DNA of 64,000 nt from Aquabacterium sp. (GCF_016234775.1 NZ_JACRAH010000026.1:1-64000), one strand, 5' to 3'. Shown: positions 1-9,534, counted from the first letter of the stretch. Numbers and translations: made by a program. Notes: generated by a model not told the origin, from the letters alone.

Positions 1-58
1 CAGCCTTGGTCAGGGTGTGCTTGTCAGCCAGGTGCTGGATCAGATCGGTCTTGTTCAT
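1..58 (-). CDS. HU-family DNA-binding protein, N-terminal fragment (cut by window edge)
   Basis: Only the first 19 codons are inside the window. They read MNKTDLIQHLADKHTLTKA, which matches the start of HU/IHF-type histone-like proteins (MNKTELI...). Such proteins form dimers that bend and compact DNA. The start is the ATG at 58; no strong Shine-Dalgarno sequence precedes it. The rest of the gene lies to the left of the window. The call rests on a short but very characteristic N-terminus, so the HU subtype cannot be assigned. Confidence 0.7.
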   Translation of the reverse strand, partial: MNKTDLIQHLADKHTLTKA

Positions 59-385
59 AAGTCGAAGTTCGAGTTGCACCCGCAATCGTCGGGCAAGCTA
101 TTGTGCAGTATTCATGGGGCTTGTGAAGTGTTCTGTCTCAAGGTGAGAGGGTGTGATGTTGGCCAGAAGTTCACGTTTGGCCGTGTTACGGGTACGGGTT
201 TGGCCCGATCGCTCAACGCCAGCTGCCCATCAGAGGCACGTCAAAGAGTTGCTCGCAGGCAACGAATCTGCATGAGCGCAGCCAGCAGGGCTCGCCATGA
301 TCTGGCGCAATGAAGCCTGAGCCCTGTCATCCGGATGTCGCGCATCGGGCGTAGCATCGGCCCACCCCCATCCAGCAAGGCCGAC
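59..385. other. Divergent intergenic region between HU-type gene and hemolysin III gene
   Basis: This 327-base stretch separates two divergently transcribed genes. I see no convincing coding sequence, RNA gene or strong hairpin. It must hold the promoters of both flanking genes, but no clear consensus promoter can be picked by eye. Confidence 0.5.
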
Positions 386-1000
386 ATGTACCACGGTGAG
401 CGATTGAACAGCGTGACCCATCTGCTCGGGCTGGCCCTGGCGGTGGTGGGCTCGGCCGTGCTGGTGGCACAAGCCGCTGAAGGCGGCGATGCCTTGCGGA
501 TCATTGGCGTGAGCGTGTTTGGCCTGACGATGATCGTGCTGTACGCGGCTTCGTCGCTCTATCACAGCGTGCGTGGCGCCAGCAAGGAGATGTGGGCCAA
601 GGTCGATCACTGCGCCATTTACCTGCTGATCGCCGGCACCTACACGCCTTTCACCCTGGTGACGCTGCATGGTCCGCTGGGCTGGAGCATCCTGGCCTTC
701 GAGTGGACGCTGGCACTGGTGGGCATCGGCAAGGAGTTGTGGTGGGGCCGCGAGACCGTGCCCTCGGTGCCGCTGTACGTGCTCATGGGCTGGTGCGGCA
801 TCGGTGCAGCCACGCCCTTGATGGATGGCCTGCACGACCAGGGCTGGATGTGGCTGCTGGCCGGTGGCCTGCTCTACACCGTGGGCATCGTGTTCTATGT
901 GCTGGACAAGCGCCTCAAGCACGCCCACGGCATCTGGCATCTGTTCGTGCTGGGTGGCACGGCCAGCCACTTCTTCACGGTGTGGCGTTTTGTGGTGTGA
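386..1000 (+). CDS. Hemolysin III / PAQR family membrane protein
   Basis: A 204-residue integral membrane protein with about seven hydrophobic segments. Family signatures are visible: GERLNSVTHLLG near the N-terminus, SSLYHS after the second segment, DHCAIYLLIAGTYTP in the middle, and HGIWHLFVLGGTASHF near the end. The spaced histidines and aspartate are the metal-binding residues of PAQR proteins. Bacterial members (YqfA/TrhA, hemolysin III) are linked to membrane homeostasis. An upstream in-frame ATG at 335 exists, but the family alignment begins at MYHGERLN, so 386 is preferred. The last 26 bases overlap the convergent cupin gene. Confidence 0.85.
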   Translation: MYHGERLNSVTHLLGLALAVVGSAVLVAQAAEGGDALRIIGVSVFGLTMIVLYAASSLYHSVRGASKEMWAKVDHCAIYLLIAGTYTPFTLVTLHGPLGWSILAFEWTLALVGIGKELWWGRETVPSVPLYVLMGWCGIGAATPLMDGLHDQGWMWLLAGGLLYTVGIVFYVLDKRLKHAHGIWHLFVLGGTASHFFTVWRFVV

Positions 1001-1325
1001 TGCCCGCCTCGCGGATGGTTTCATGCAGATGCACGGCCAACCAGAGCGCGCCTTGTGAGGCACTGAGCACGGTGTGGGGCGTGGCCGAGGGGATGAACAC
1101 GTAATCGCCCGCCTGAAGCGCCAAGCGCTTACCGGCGATATCGAGCTCGGCTTCGCCCTGCAACAGCAGCACCCATTCGTCCTGCGCTTGCAGGTACTGC
1201 TGTGATTCAAGCTTGGACGAACTCACGATGCGCTCGATGACCAGGCCCTTGTGGCGCAGCAGCGTGTCAAAGCGCTCGCCCTCTTCGGGGGACGAATCGA
1301 AGGAGAAGATGTTGCCTGTTTGCAT
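975..1325 (-). CDS. Small cupin-domain protein
   Basis: A 116-residue single-domain cupin. The middle contains the conserved double-stranded beta-helix pattern: E-W-V-L-L-L-Q-G-E-A, G-D-Y-V-F-I-P, then PHTVLSASQGALWLAVHLHET. A small hydrophobic substrate or metal-dependent function is typical of such proteins, but nothing here fixes the reaction. It lies 29 bases downstream of the TonB-dependent receptor gene on the same strand, so the two are probably cotranscribed. The ATG at 1325 is preferred over upstream extensions that run into the receptor gene. The 3' end overlaps the opposite-strand hemolysin III gene. Confidence 0.75.
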   Translation of the reverse strand: MQTGNIFSFDSSPEEGERFDTLLRHKGLVIERIVSSSKLESQQYLQAQDEWVLLLQGEAELDIAGKRLALQAGDYVFIPSATPHTVLSASQGALWLAVHLHETIREAGITPQNATP

Positions 1326-1354
1326 GGTTGGCTTGGCGTGAAGGCCGGGAATGC

Positions 1355-4081
1355 TTAAAAGGACAAACGCGCTTCCAGGGTCAGCATGCGGCCGCGGGCG
1401 TCGTAGTAGCGCTCGTCGTAACCGATCATTTGCCCTTTGTTCGGGCTGCCCTGGTTCAGCGACAACGGGGGCTTCGTGTTCAACAGGTTGATCACGCCCG
1501 CCGTCAACTGCCATGAGGCATCAACGCGCCAGCTTGTTTGCCAATCCCACAACAATTGGCCGGGCTGCTTGAGTCGCAGGCTCACCGGATCCCCCTCGGG
1601 CTGCCCATTGGCATCCAGGGGTTGAACACGAGCCGGCGCATCTTCAAAACCGGATTGATATCGCGCCGTCAGGCTGTGTGTCCAGCCCGCCCGGATCAAG
1701 CTGGTTCGCCAACTTGCACGCCACTTCAGACTGGGGCTGCCGTACAAGCCATCCCCAATATTGCTGAACCAGGGGCCGCCTGGATACAACTGGCTGTCCT
1801 CCCTCAGCAGCAGCGAAGTCCTCAATTGACTGTCGATCAAGCCAAACGACGTGCCGCGGCGAACTGTCGCGTCCAGATCAAGTCCCGCCGACATCAACTT
1901 GCTGAGGTTGTACGGGCTGCCCGACAAGGCCAATTGCGCGCCACCGTTGCCCGGTACTGTCGTCCACGTGCTGAGCGGCACCGCCAGCGGGTTGCCAAAA
2001 GCGACGTTCTCGTCCACGACGCCGATGCGGTCGTGAATGTGCACGGCCCAAAGGTCCAGGCCCACGCTGTGGCCCGCGATGGGCTCCACGCGCAAACCCA
2101 AGGTGGCTTGAATGGATTTTTCTGGCTGAAGCCGGCTGTTGCCGCCTGCAACCAGCGGCAAGGAAGCCGCCGCATCATTCAATGAACAGGGCTGCGCGCC
2201 CAGTTGCACAGCCAAGGTCTGCAGTGCAACGGTGCAGTCGTAGGATGTCGCGGTCACGCCGTCGGAACTGCCCGGCGCCGTCAACTGTTGCAGCGTCGGT
2301 GTGCGCAGCCCCGTTCCCAATGAGCCACGCCACATCCACTGTGGGGATGGCCGCCAACGAACATGGGTCTTGCCCGTCCAGGAGGAGCCCGCGCGTTCGT
2401 CATGGTCGCCCCGCACAGCGCCGCCCCAATCGACGGTAGGCGACACAGGCGCCAGCAACTCGGAGAACACGCCCCAGCTTAGACGAGACGCAGCAGAAGG
2501 AATCAACGCGACATAGCTGTTGGCACGCAAATCACCATCGCCTTGCGTTGCCAAAGTACCCGCAGCAGGGTCTGACAGCAGGCCCTGCGCAAACAGACTG
2601 GGGTGAAATGACAAGCGCTCCTGGCGAACGTTCGCACCCAGCGCCCATTTCAGTGGGCCGCCATCCAGCGGCAGCAGGTCCTTGGAGGCCACGCCCTGCC
2701 ACTCCAGCAAGGTCGATCGACCAGAAAGCCAATTGCCGTCATACGCCTGACGACGCAATGCAGCCAGACCCGCAGATGTTTGCGCTCCAGGCAGCGCGAG
2801 CGGGTCGAACACCCCACCATCCATCAAACTTTGCGCGGCATTCTGGCCAATGGCACCAGAGATGTCACTGCGTTGCTGGCTCACCGAGTAAGCCACACCG
2901 TGCTGCCAATTCCAATCGCCAACCCGTCCGTCTTGACGCACGGCGAGATGTCCTAAAGAGGAGGTGTCCTCAAAGCCTCGCCGCCCCATGTCCACGAAAC
3001 GATACAGCGCCCATGTATCCGTCAAACCAACCAAGGCGGGCATGGGTGCCAGATAGGATGTCACGAGGCTGCGCGTCCACAGCGCGTCCACCTGCAATCG
3101 ATGCCCTCGCCCCATGTCGCGGGTATAACTGGCCATCAAACTGTCCTGCACCTGAGCAGGTATCAGATCCACGTCGGCGGCGTAGTTATAGAGGCAGGTG
3201 TCGCCATCGACGTACTGGCCCTCAGGGCAAGAACCGCGTCTGTTGAAGTAGTGCCCGTCGTACTCGGTTGCGGGCGCGGTGAACAGCATCGCGCCGGCGT
3301 CTGCCACAAATGCATAAGCCTGCCCGGCATGTGAGAAATTGAACGCAGCCTGGCGCGCGTAGTCTCGCTGCGTGGCACGCAAGGCTGATCGACGCATGGT
3401 CGACACAGCCAGGTTCAAGCTCTGCCCTTGCTCGTCCAGGCTGCCCACGCTCTTGAGCGCACTGGCGCGCCACTCCCTGCCGCCACCTTTAGGCAGCGTC
3501 CAGCCCACCGTGGCCTCGTTCGCCTCGCCATCGCGGCGCGTGATGATGTTGACCACGCCGCCCAATGCATCGGCGCCGTACAAGGCAGATGCGCCGTCTG
3601 TCAGTACCTCAATGCGATCGACCATGGCCAGCGGGATGGTGTTGATGTCCACACCAGGCAGCGCCCCGCTACTCAACTGCCCACCAAAGGGCGCCACGCG
3701 CTGCCCGTTCAGCAACACCAACGTGTAGGCATCCCCCAGGTCATGGATGGACACGCTGGCGTAGCCACGCGAATCATTGCCCACCACCGATGTTGTGGGC
3801 ACCGCGCCCTGCATGGCAGGCAATTGCTGCAGCAACTCAGTGGTGGTACGCGCACCGGATCGGTCGATCTCGGCGCGCCGAATCACGGTCACCGGCAAGG
3901 CCGATTCGGCATCGATGCGGCGCAAGGCCGTACCCGTGATCTGCACGGCTGGCAGGCGGTCGGCTTCGCTGTCGGGGGTGGATCGCGATGGCGCAGTCTG
4001 GGCGAGCGCTGCGGTGGCCATCGAGGCGCACAACAGGGCAACGGCCCATGCCACCGCCTGGTGGGGGCAGGGTCGGTTCAC
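1355..4081 (-). CDS. TonB-dependent outer membrane receptor
   Basis: A 908-residue protein with an N-terminal signal peptide (cleavage expected after AALAQ). A TonB plug domain spans roughly residues 45-170 and includes SVSIHDLGDAYTLVLLNGQR, VDRIEVLTDGASALYGADA and GGVVNIITRR. A long beta-barrel follows and ends in the aromatic residue F (LEARLSF). Such receptors import siderophores, vitamins, metal complexes or carbohydrates across the outer membrane using TonB energy. The ligand is not evident: no extracytoplasmic sigma or anti-sigma pair and no dedicated ABC importer lies nearby. The downstream cupin gene is the only probable operon partner. Confidence 0.9.
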   Translation of the reverse strand: MNRPCPHQAVAWAVALLCASMATAALAQTAPSRSTPDSEADRLPAVQITGTALRRIDAESALPVTVIRRAEIDRSGARTTTELLQQLPAMQGAVPTTSVVGNDSRGYASVSIHDLGDAYTLVLLNGQRVAPFGGQLSSGALPGVDINTIPLAMVDRIEVLTDGASALYGADALGGVVNIITRRDGEANEATVGWTLPKGGGREWRASALKSVGSLDEQGQSLNLAVSTMRRSALRATQRDYARQAAFNFSHAGQAYAFVADAGAMLFTAPATEYDGHYFNRRGSCPEGQYVDGDTCLYNYAADVDLIPAQVQDSLMASYTRDMGRGHRLQVDALWTRSLVTSYLAPMPALVGLTDTWALYRFVDMGRRGFEDTSSLGHLAVRQDGRVGDWNWQHGVAYSVSQQRSDISGAIGQNAAQSLMDGGVFDPLALPGAQTSAGLAALRRQAYDGNWLSGRSTLLEWQGVASKDLLPLDGGPLKWALGANVRQERLSFHPSLFAQGLLSDPAAGTLATQGDGDLRANSYVALIPSAASRLSWGVFSELLAPVSPTVDWGGAVRGDHDERAGSSWTGKTHVRWRPSPQWMWRGSLGTGLRTPTLQQLTAPGSSDGVTATSYDCTVALQTLAVQLGAQPCSLNDAAASLPLVAGGNSRLQPEKSIQATLGLRVEPIAGHSVGLDLWAVHIHDRIGVVDENVAFGNPLAVPLSTWTTVPGNGGAQLALSGSPYNLSKLMSAGLDLDATVRRGTSFGLIDSQLRTSLLLREDSQLYPGGPWFSNIGDGLYGSPSLKWRASWRTSLIRAGWTHSLTARYQSGFEDAPARVQPLDANGQPEGDPVSLRLKQPGQLLWDWQTSWRVDASWQLTAGVINLLNTKPPLSLNQGSPNKGQMIGYDERYYDARGRMLTLEARLSF

Positions 4082-4177
4082 GGGCGGGCTTTCTGGGCAA
4101 GGTCAAGCTGAGCTGCGAGTGTAGGCGCAGCTCAACCCGGCCCGCAGGCCGCCAGCCCTTCAGCTTAGGGGGGCGCT

Positions 4178-5098
4178 TCAGCCCTCGTCGAGCAGATCCC
4201 CCAGTTCGACCTGCCACCCCGCCAGCTCATCGCCCGTGATCTGCAACCACGCCAGCGCCGCTTCCGAATAAGTCTTCCAGTCGGCATCGGGCTCCAGCCC
4301 TTCGTGCTCACGCATCAGGTGGTCGGCAATGAGGCCGGCGGCCAGCAGGTTGTGGATGTCGCTGTCGATGCGGCTTTCGCCCAGGCTGCCCAGGTCGTGG
4401 TGCAGGCGGATCGAGGCGATCACCAGCGGGTGCATGCGCCAGGCGCGCGCCACCAGGGCGCCCACCACGGCGTGGTCGGTCTTGTGGTTGGCGTTTTCGG
4501 TGGCCACGAAAGAGCGGTCCTTGCGGGCCATGGCCTCCACGAGCGTGCCGGTGTAGCCCTTGCAGCTTTGCACCATCACGGCCATGCCGGCGTGGCAGAA
4601 CAGGCCGAAGGTGTAGGCCACGTCGGGTGACATGCCCGGCAGCTTTTGCGCCAGGTAGGCCAAAGCCGTGGCACGCTTGCCAGCGCGCTCCCAGAAGCGC
4701 GCCAGGTGCGGGCTGTTGACCTTGATGGCCCGTTGCGCCAGAAAACCCGTCATCACCGCCGCAGTCTGGTCCAGGCCCAGGCGGTTCAAGGCCTGGCCGA
4801 TGGTCTGCACCGGTTGGCCTGCGGCATACAGCGGGCTGTTGGCGGCCTTGAGCAAGGCCATGGACATGCCCACATCGCTGGTGGCGATCCGCGATACCTC
4901 GTTGAGATCGGGCTCGGCAGCGCTCAAGGCCGTTTGCAAGCGCGCCAGCAACTCCGGATAAGGCGGAAACACGATGCTTTGCATCGGCCCGCTATGGCGG
5001 AGCTGGTCCAGCACCTCGATGACGGAGGTGGCAAAGGCGCTGAGTTTGGCCTGGCTGTCTTTGGCCGGCGCGGCGGTGGCAGTGGCGGTATCGGTCAT
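4178..5098 (-). CDS. HDOD-domain signalling protein
   Basis: A 306-residue protein whose residues ~30-225 match the HDOD domain, a degenerate HD-type fold used in bacterial signalling. Examples are FPPYPELLARLQ, MSMALLKAANSPLYAAG, TIGQALNRLGLDQTAAV and the helical stretch around DVAYTFGLFCHAGMAVM. The metal-binding HD pair of true phosphohydrolases is not obvious, which is usual for HDOD proteins. No output domain such as EAL or GGDEF is attached. The ATG at 5098 begins MTDTATATAAPAKD, a low-complexity leader; an upstream extension to 5176 lacks family similarity. Confidence 0.85.
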   Translation of the reverse strand: MTDTATATAAPAKDSQAKLSAFATSVIEVLDQLRHSGPMQSIVFPPYPELLARLQTALSAAEPDLNEVSRIATSDVGMSMALLKAANSPLYAAGQPVQTIGQALNRLGLDQTAAVMTGFLAQRAIKVNSPHLARFWERAGKRATALAYLAQKLPGMSPDVAYTFGLFCHAGMAVMVQSCKGYTGTLVEAMARKDRSFVATENANHKTDHAVVGALVARAWRMHPLVIASIRLHHDLGSLGESRIDSDIHNLLAAGLIADHLMREHEGLEPDADWKTYSEAALAWLQITGDELAGWQVELGDLLDEG

Positions 5099-5238
5099 GC
5101 AGGGCGATAGAAGACAACACAAAGGTGAACCGTCATCTTCGTCTGCCAACGCCCGAACTGAACGCCACCGCCTCACCCCGCCGTGAGCTTCGGCACACTT
5201 TCATCCGCTCGATGGAGGCGAAGCGCCCCCACCCCGGA

Positions 5239-6606
5239 TCAACCCAACATGCGGGCGATCAAGGCACCCCGGTATTGCTCCGCCAGGGGGATCCGCACAT
5301 GCAGCGGACTGCCTGGCGCCACTTCGATGGGTTCGCCGTCCATATTGCGCATGGCTTCCAGTTTCACGATCTGGTTGCCGGCCGGGTGGATGACCTCGAT
5401 GGTGTCGCCCACGGCAAACTTGTTCTTGACCTCGACTTCGGCCCAGCCGTCTTCGATGCCGCGCACTTCGGCCACGAACTTGCTGCGCTGGAACTCCGAG
5501 TGCCCGGTGATGTAGTTCTGATAGTCCTGCGCGGGGCGGCGCTCCAGGAAGCCTCCGGTATAGCCCCGATTGGCCATGCCTTCGAGTTGCAGCAACAGAT
5601 CCGGGTTGAAGGGCTTGCCGGCCACGGCATCGTTGATGGCCTGGCGGTAGACCTGGGCCACGCGCGCCACGTAGTACAGCGACTTGGTGCGGCCTTCCAC
5701 CTTGAGCGAATCCACCCCGATGGCCGCCAGACGGGCGACGTGCTCCACGGCGCGCAGGTCCTTGGAGTTCATGATGTAGGTGCCGTGCTCGTCTTCCATG
5801 ACGGGCATCAGCTCGCCGGGGCGCTCGGATTCTTCCAGCAGGTAGACCTGATCGGCCGCCGGGTGGCGCTGTCCATCACCGCAGGATGAGAAAGCCCTGT
5901 TGGCCTCTTCCTGCTCCTTGCCGAAGTTGAAGTCGCCTTCCAGCTTGATGGGGATCACCTCGCCCGTGTCCGACATCTCGGAGCCCGTGTGGGTCTTGTA
6001 ATCCCAGCGGCAGGCGTTGGTGCAGGTGCCCTGATTGGGGTCGCGGCGGTTGAAGTAGCCCGACAGCAGGCAGCGGCCCGAGTAGGCGATGCACAGCGCG
6101 CCGTGCACGAAGACTTCCAGCTCCATGTCCGGGCATTCCTGGCGGATCTTCTCGATCTCGTCCAGGCTCAGCTCGCGCGACAGGATGATGCGCTTGACAC
6201 CGATCTTTTCCCAGAACTTGACGGTGGCGAAATTGGTGGTGTTGGCCTGCACGGACAGGTGCACCGCCACCTCGGGCCACTTCTCGCGCACCATCATGAT
6301 CAGACCGGGGTCGGCCATGATGATGCCGTCGGGTTTCATGGCGACGACGGGTTCGATGTCACGCAGATAGGTGCGGACCTTGTCGTTGTGCGCCAGCAGG
6401 TTGCTGGTGACGTAGAACTTCTTGCCGCGCTGCTTGGCCTCGGTGATGCCTTGCTGCAGCTGCTCCAGCTTGAATTCGTTGTTGCGGGCGCGCAGGGAAT
6501 AACGCGGCTGACCGGCGTAGACGGCATCGGCGCCAAAATCGTAGGCGGCGCGCATCTTGTCGAGCGAGCCGGCGGGCAGGAGCAGTTCGGGAGCAGGGCG
6601 TGTCAT
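5239..6606 (-). CDS. trhP: tRNA uridine(34) hydroxylase TrhP (YegQ, peptidase U32 family)
   Basis: A 455-residue U32-family protein, close to the length of E. coli YegQ/TrhP. The N-terminus ELLLPAGSLDKMRAAYDFGA and the U32 signature ELEVFVHGALCIAYSGRCLL are clear. They are followed by GYFNRRDPNQGTCTNACRW, whose cysteines fit the iron-sulfur cluster ligands known for TrhP and RlhA. TrhP uses prephenate to hydroxylate U34 of tRNAs on the way to cmo5U/mcmo5U. Length separates it from RlhA (~650 residues). A C-terminal beta domain (DTIEVIHPAGNQIVKLEAM) is present. The start at 6606 (MTRPAPELLLPAG) matches the family; it is divergent from the following YhcG-like gene. Confidence 0.9.
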   Translation of the reverse strand: MTRPAPELLLPAGSLDKMRAAYDFGADAVYAGQPRYSLRARNNEFKLEQLQQGITEAKQRGKKFYVTSNLLAHNDKVRTYLRDIEPVVAMKPDGIIMADPGLIMMVREKWPEVAVHLSVQANTTNFATVKFWEKIGVKRIILSRELSLDEIEKIRQECPDMELEVFVHGALCIAYSGRCLLSGYFNRRDPNQGTCTNACRWDYKTHTGSEMSDTGEVIPIKLEGDFNFGKEQEEANRAFSSCGDGQRHPAADQVYLLEESERPGELMPVMEDEHGTYIMNSKDLRAVEHVARLAAIGVDSLKVEGRTKSLYYVARVAQVYRQAINDAVAGKPFNPDLLLQLEGMANRGYTGGFLERRPAQDYQNYITGHSEFQRSKFVAEVRGIEDGWAEVEVKNKFAVGDTIEVIHPAGNQIVKLEAMRNMDGEPIEVAPGSPLHVRIPLAEQYRGALIARMLG

Positions 6607-6784
6607 GGGGCGTATTTTCACGCATGAACCTGTGCGACGCCACCTCGGGCTCAAATGTCCCTCGCCATGGGCGCTTGCCCGCCCAACAGGGTGATCGCAC
6701 CATGTGAAAGAAGGGGCACGCCACTGGCATACTCAAAAGAGGACATGCCCCGTCCGGCTGGCCATTTCAGGATATGAATCGCGC

Positions 6785-7330
6785 ATGAGCACCCCCGTCG
6801 ATCCCGGCTTCGCCGAAGTCTTGCAACTGATTGCCAGCGCGCGGCTGCGGGCGGTACAGGCCGTCAACACGGCACTGATCGATTTGTACTGGCAAGTGGG
6901 CGCCATCATCAGCCACAAGATCGAGACGGCTGAATGGGGTGAGGGTGTGGTCAATCAGCTGGCCGAGCACATCGCCAGCACCCATCCTGGGCTTCGGGGC
7001 TTCACCAGGCCCAACCTGTACCGCATGCGGCAGTTTTATGAGGCGTACCAAGGCCAGGACTTGGTCTCACCACTGGTGAGACAACTGCCCTGGACACACA
7101 ACCTCATCATCCTGAGCCAGGCCAAACTACCCCAGGAGCGCGAGTTCTACCTGCGCCAGGCAGCCCAGGAAAAGTGGAGCAACCGAGAGTTGGAGCGGCA
7201 GTTCGAATCGGCCTTGTTCGAGCGCACCGTGCTGCAGCCAGCAAAAGTCTCACCAGTGGTGAAATACACCCACCCAGCACCTCAACATGCCTTCACAACA
7301 ACAAGCCCGAACCGCGCCCATGCTCACTGA
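6785..7330 (+). pseudogene. Truncated YhcG-family (DUF1016) nuclease, N-terminal domain only
   Basis: A 181-residue product matching the N-terminal helical domain of YhcG/DUF1016 proteins: ALIDLYWQVGAIISHKI, GVVNQLAEHI, GLRGFTRPNLYRMRQFYE, LPWTHNLIILSQ and REFYLRQAAQEKWSNRELER. Complete members have about 340 residues, with a C-terminal PDDEXK nuclease domain after a stretch like VLSPPKLSPVVRELHP. Here the similarity fades after SPVVKYTHPAPQHAF, and the frame ends 11 bases inside pepD. The catalytic domain is therefore missing. The gene may be a deletion remnant or may still express a stand-alone N-terminal domain; I favour a remnant. Confidence 0.75.
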
Positions 7331-8789
7331 CAACGCCACCGCCGCCCTGGATCAGCTAGAACCCAGCGCCGTCTGGGCTCACTTTGCCACGCTGTGCCGC
7401 ATCCCGCGCCAGTCCAAGCAGGAGGACGCCCTGCGCGAGCATCTGCGCCAGTGGGCCGAAGGCCTGGGGCTGGGCACCCTGGTGGACACGGCCGGCAACC
7501 TGATCATCCGCAAACCCGCCACAGCGGGCCGAGAGGGCACGCCCGGCCTGGTGCTGCAAGGGCACCTGGACATGGTTTGCCAGAAAAACAGCGACAGCAC
7601 CCACGATTTCAGCCGTGACCCGATCCGCCCCGTGCTGGAGGGTGGCTGGGTGAAAGCTGAAGGCACCACCCTGGGCGCCGACAACGGCATGGGCGTGGCC
7701 ATGATCATGGCCTTGCTGGCCGACAAGACGGTCGCACACGGCCCGCTGGAAGCGCTGTTCACCGTGGACGAAGAAGCCGGCATGGGCGGTGCGCAGGGCC
7801 TGCAGCCCGGTTTGCTGCAAGGCAGGCTGATGCTCAACCTCGACACCGAAGAGTGGGGCGAGTTCTACCTGGGCTGCGCCGGCGGCATGGACGTGAACGT
7901 GCAACGCCCCGGCGTGGCGCAGCCCCTGCCCGCCGGCCACGAGGCCTGGCGCCTCAGCCTGACGGGCCTGCGCGGCGGGCACTCCGGCGTGAACATCCAC
8001 GAAGAGCGCGGCAACGCCATCAAGCTGCTGGTTCGGATACTGGCCGATCTGAACGCCCGCCAGCCACTGCGCCTGGTGGCACTGCAAGGCGGCACCGCAC
8101 GCAATGCCCTGCCGCGCGAGGCCTTTGCCGTGATCGCGCTGCCCGCTGGTCAAGCCGCAGCGCTGACGGAGGCCCTGGGCCGCTGGCAGGCCTTGCTGGC
8201 GCAGGAGCTGGAAGGCGTGGAGCAAGGCATCAAGCTGCAAGCCGAGGCCGCATCGGCCAGCCACATGCTGCACGAAGCCGAGCAAGCCATCTGGCTGCGC
8301 AGCCTGCATGCCGCCCCGCATGGTGTACGCCGCATGAGCCAGCGCGTGCCGGGCGTGGTTGAAACATCCAACAACCTGGGCATGGTCGACCTGGGCCCGC
8401 AAGGCGGCAGTTGCAACTTCATGGTGCGCTCGCTGCGTGACAGCGGCAGCCAGGCCCTGGCCGACGAGATCGTGAGCCTGTGGGCGCTGTCTGGCACCAG
8501 CGCCGAGCGATCCGGCACCTACCCGGGCTGGACGCCCAACCCCGATTCGCCTTTGCTGACCTTGTGCCAGCAGGTATACCAACGTGCGTTCCAGAGCGAC
8601 TCCCGCGTGCAGGTGATCCACGCCGGCCTGGAGTGCGGCATCATCGCGGCCAAGTACCCGGGCATGGACATCGTCTCGTTCGGCCCCACGATCCGGGGCG
8701 CCCACGCTCCCGGCGAGCAGGTGGAAGTGGCCTCGGTGGGCCGCACCTGGCAACTGCTGCAGGCCATCGTCTCGGCCATCGGAGCCTGA
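7320..8789 (+). CDS. pepD: Aminoacyl-histidine dipeptidase PepD (M20C family)
   Basis: A 489-residue cytosolic metallopeptidase that hydrolyses Xaa-His dipeptides such as carnosine. Di-zinc M20 motifs are visible: VLQGHLDMVCQK, GTTLGADNGMGVAM with the bridging aspartate, and the general base in FTVDEEAGMGG. DTEEWGEFYLGCAGG and LECGIIAAKYPGMDIVSFGP near the end complete the set. Length agrees with E. coli PepD (485). The ATG at 7320 (MLTDNATAALDQ) is preferred; an in-frame ATG at 7287 would add 11 unconserved residues. Neither start has a strong ribosome binding site, possibly because the native upstream region was changed by the deletion that truncated the YhcG gene. Confidence 0.92.
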   Translation: MLTDNATAALDQLEPSAVWAHFATLCRIPRQSKQEDALREHLRQWAEGLGLGTLVDTAGNLIIRKPATAGREGTPGLVLQGHLDMVCQKNSDSTHDFSRDPIRPVLEGGWVKAEGTTLGADNGMGVAMIMALLADKTVAHGPLEALFTVDEEAGMGGAQGLQPGLLQGRLMLNLDTEEWGEFYLGCAGGMDVNVQRPGVAQPLPAGHEAWRLSLTGLRGGHSGVNIHEERGNAIKLLVRILADLNARQPLRLVALQGGTARNALPREAFAVIALPAGQAAALTEALGRWQALLAQELEGVEQGIKLQAEAASASHMLHEAEQAIWLRSLHAAPHGVRRMSQRVPGVVETSNNLGMVDLGPQGGSCNFMVRSLRDSGSQALADEIVSLWALSGTSAERSGTYPGWTPNPDSPLLTLCQQVYQRAFQSDSRVQVIHAGLECGIIAAKYPGMDIVSFGPTIRGAHAPGEQVEVASVGRTWQLLQAIVSAIGA

Positions 8790-9416
8790 GTGCCTGGTGA
8801 TGGCCTCGCCTTGAACGCACCGCGCCGCCTCCTGTGCGCGCGATGTGATCGCCCGCAAAGCGCCTGCATCTGCACCTGGATCACACCCACCGCCAACGAA
8901 GCCCGCGTGCTGATCCTGCAGCATCCGCTGGAAGTGAAGCAGGCCAAAGGCAGCGCCAGGCTGTTGCAGCTCAGCCTGCAACACGCCGAACTGCAGGTGG
9001 GCGAGACCTTCGATCCAGACAATCTGCATAGCTGGCTGGCGGCAGACGAAACCCGCACATCGCACACGATCTTGCTCTACCCGGCCCACCCCGACTTGCC
9101 TGCCCCCACCGTCGACGTGAGCAAGGCGCATCCATCGCAGATCAAGCTGGTCGTGCTGGACGGCACCTGGCGCAAGAGCCTGAAGATGCTGCACCTCCAT
9201 CCTGCACTCCAGGTGCTGCCGCGCATGGCCCTGAGCCCCGATGCGCCATCCCGCTACCTGATCCGCAAGGCCCACCGCCCGGATCAGCTGTCCACGCTGG
9301 AAGCCACCTGCATGGCACTGGCTGAGCTGGAACACGCACCAGATCGCTACACCCCATTACTCACGGCCTTCTCGTCATTTGTGAGCGATCGCTTGCACCA
9401 CAGTCAACACGCATAA
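8790..9416 (+). CDS. DTW-domain tRNA-uridine aminocarboxypropyltransferase (TapT-like)
   Basis: A 208-residue DTW-domain protein. It has an N-terminal zinc-type cluster (CARCDRPQSACIC) and the eponymous motif in VVLDGTWRKSLKM, followed by SRYLIRKAHRPDQLSTLEA. E. coli TapT (YfiP) installs the 3-amino-3-carboxypropyl group on U47 of tRNAs from S-adenosylmethionine; this protein has the same architecture. The reading frame begins with GTG at 8790, immediately after the pepD stop codon, so translation is likely coupled. A TTG at 8811 or another non-ATG start is also possible because no in-frame ATG precedes the cysteine cluster. Confidence 0.85.
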   Translation: MPGDGLALNAPRRLLCARCDRPQSACICTWITPTANEARVLILQHPLEVKQAKGSARLLQLSLQHAELQVGETFDPDNLHSWLAADETRTSHTILLYPAHPDLPAPTVDVSKAHPSQIKLVVLDGTWRKSLKMLHLHPALQVLPRMALSPDAPSRYLIRKAHRPDQLSTLEATCMALAELEHAPDRYTPLLTAFSSFVSDRLHHSQHA

Positions 9417-9534
9417 CCACGCGAAATCAGAGGTCTTTCAGGCGCGCCCTTGCTGGCTCTGTTCTACTGGTTCGGCTGTACGTCGTATTGGTTGCCGTAA
9501 ACGCCCACCTTGCCTCTGCAGCACCGAGGCGAAG

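Noticed and set aside
7356-9335. Long minus-strand open frame of 659 codons opposite pepD and the DTW gene
   Set aside because: His/Gln/Ala-rich translation typical of the antisense of a high-GC gene; the plus strand carries two clear families.
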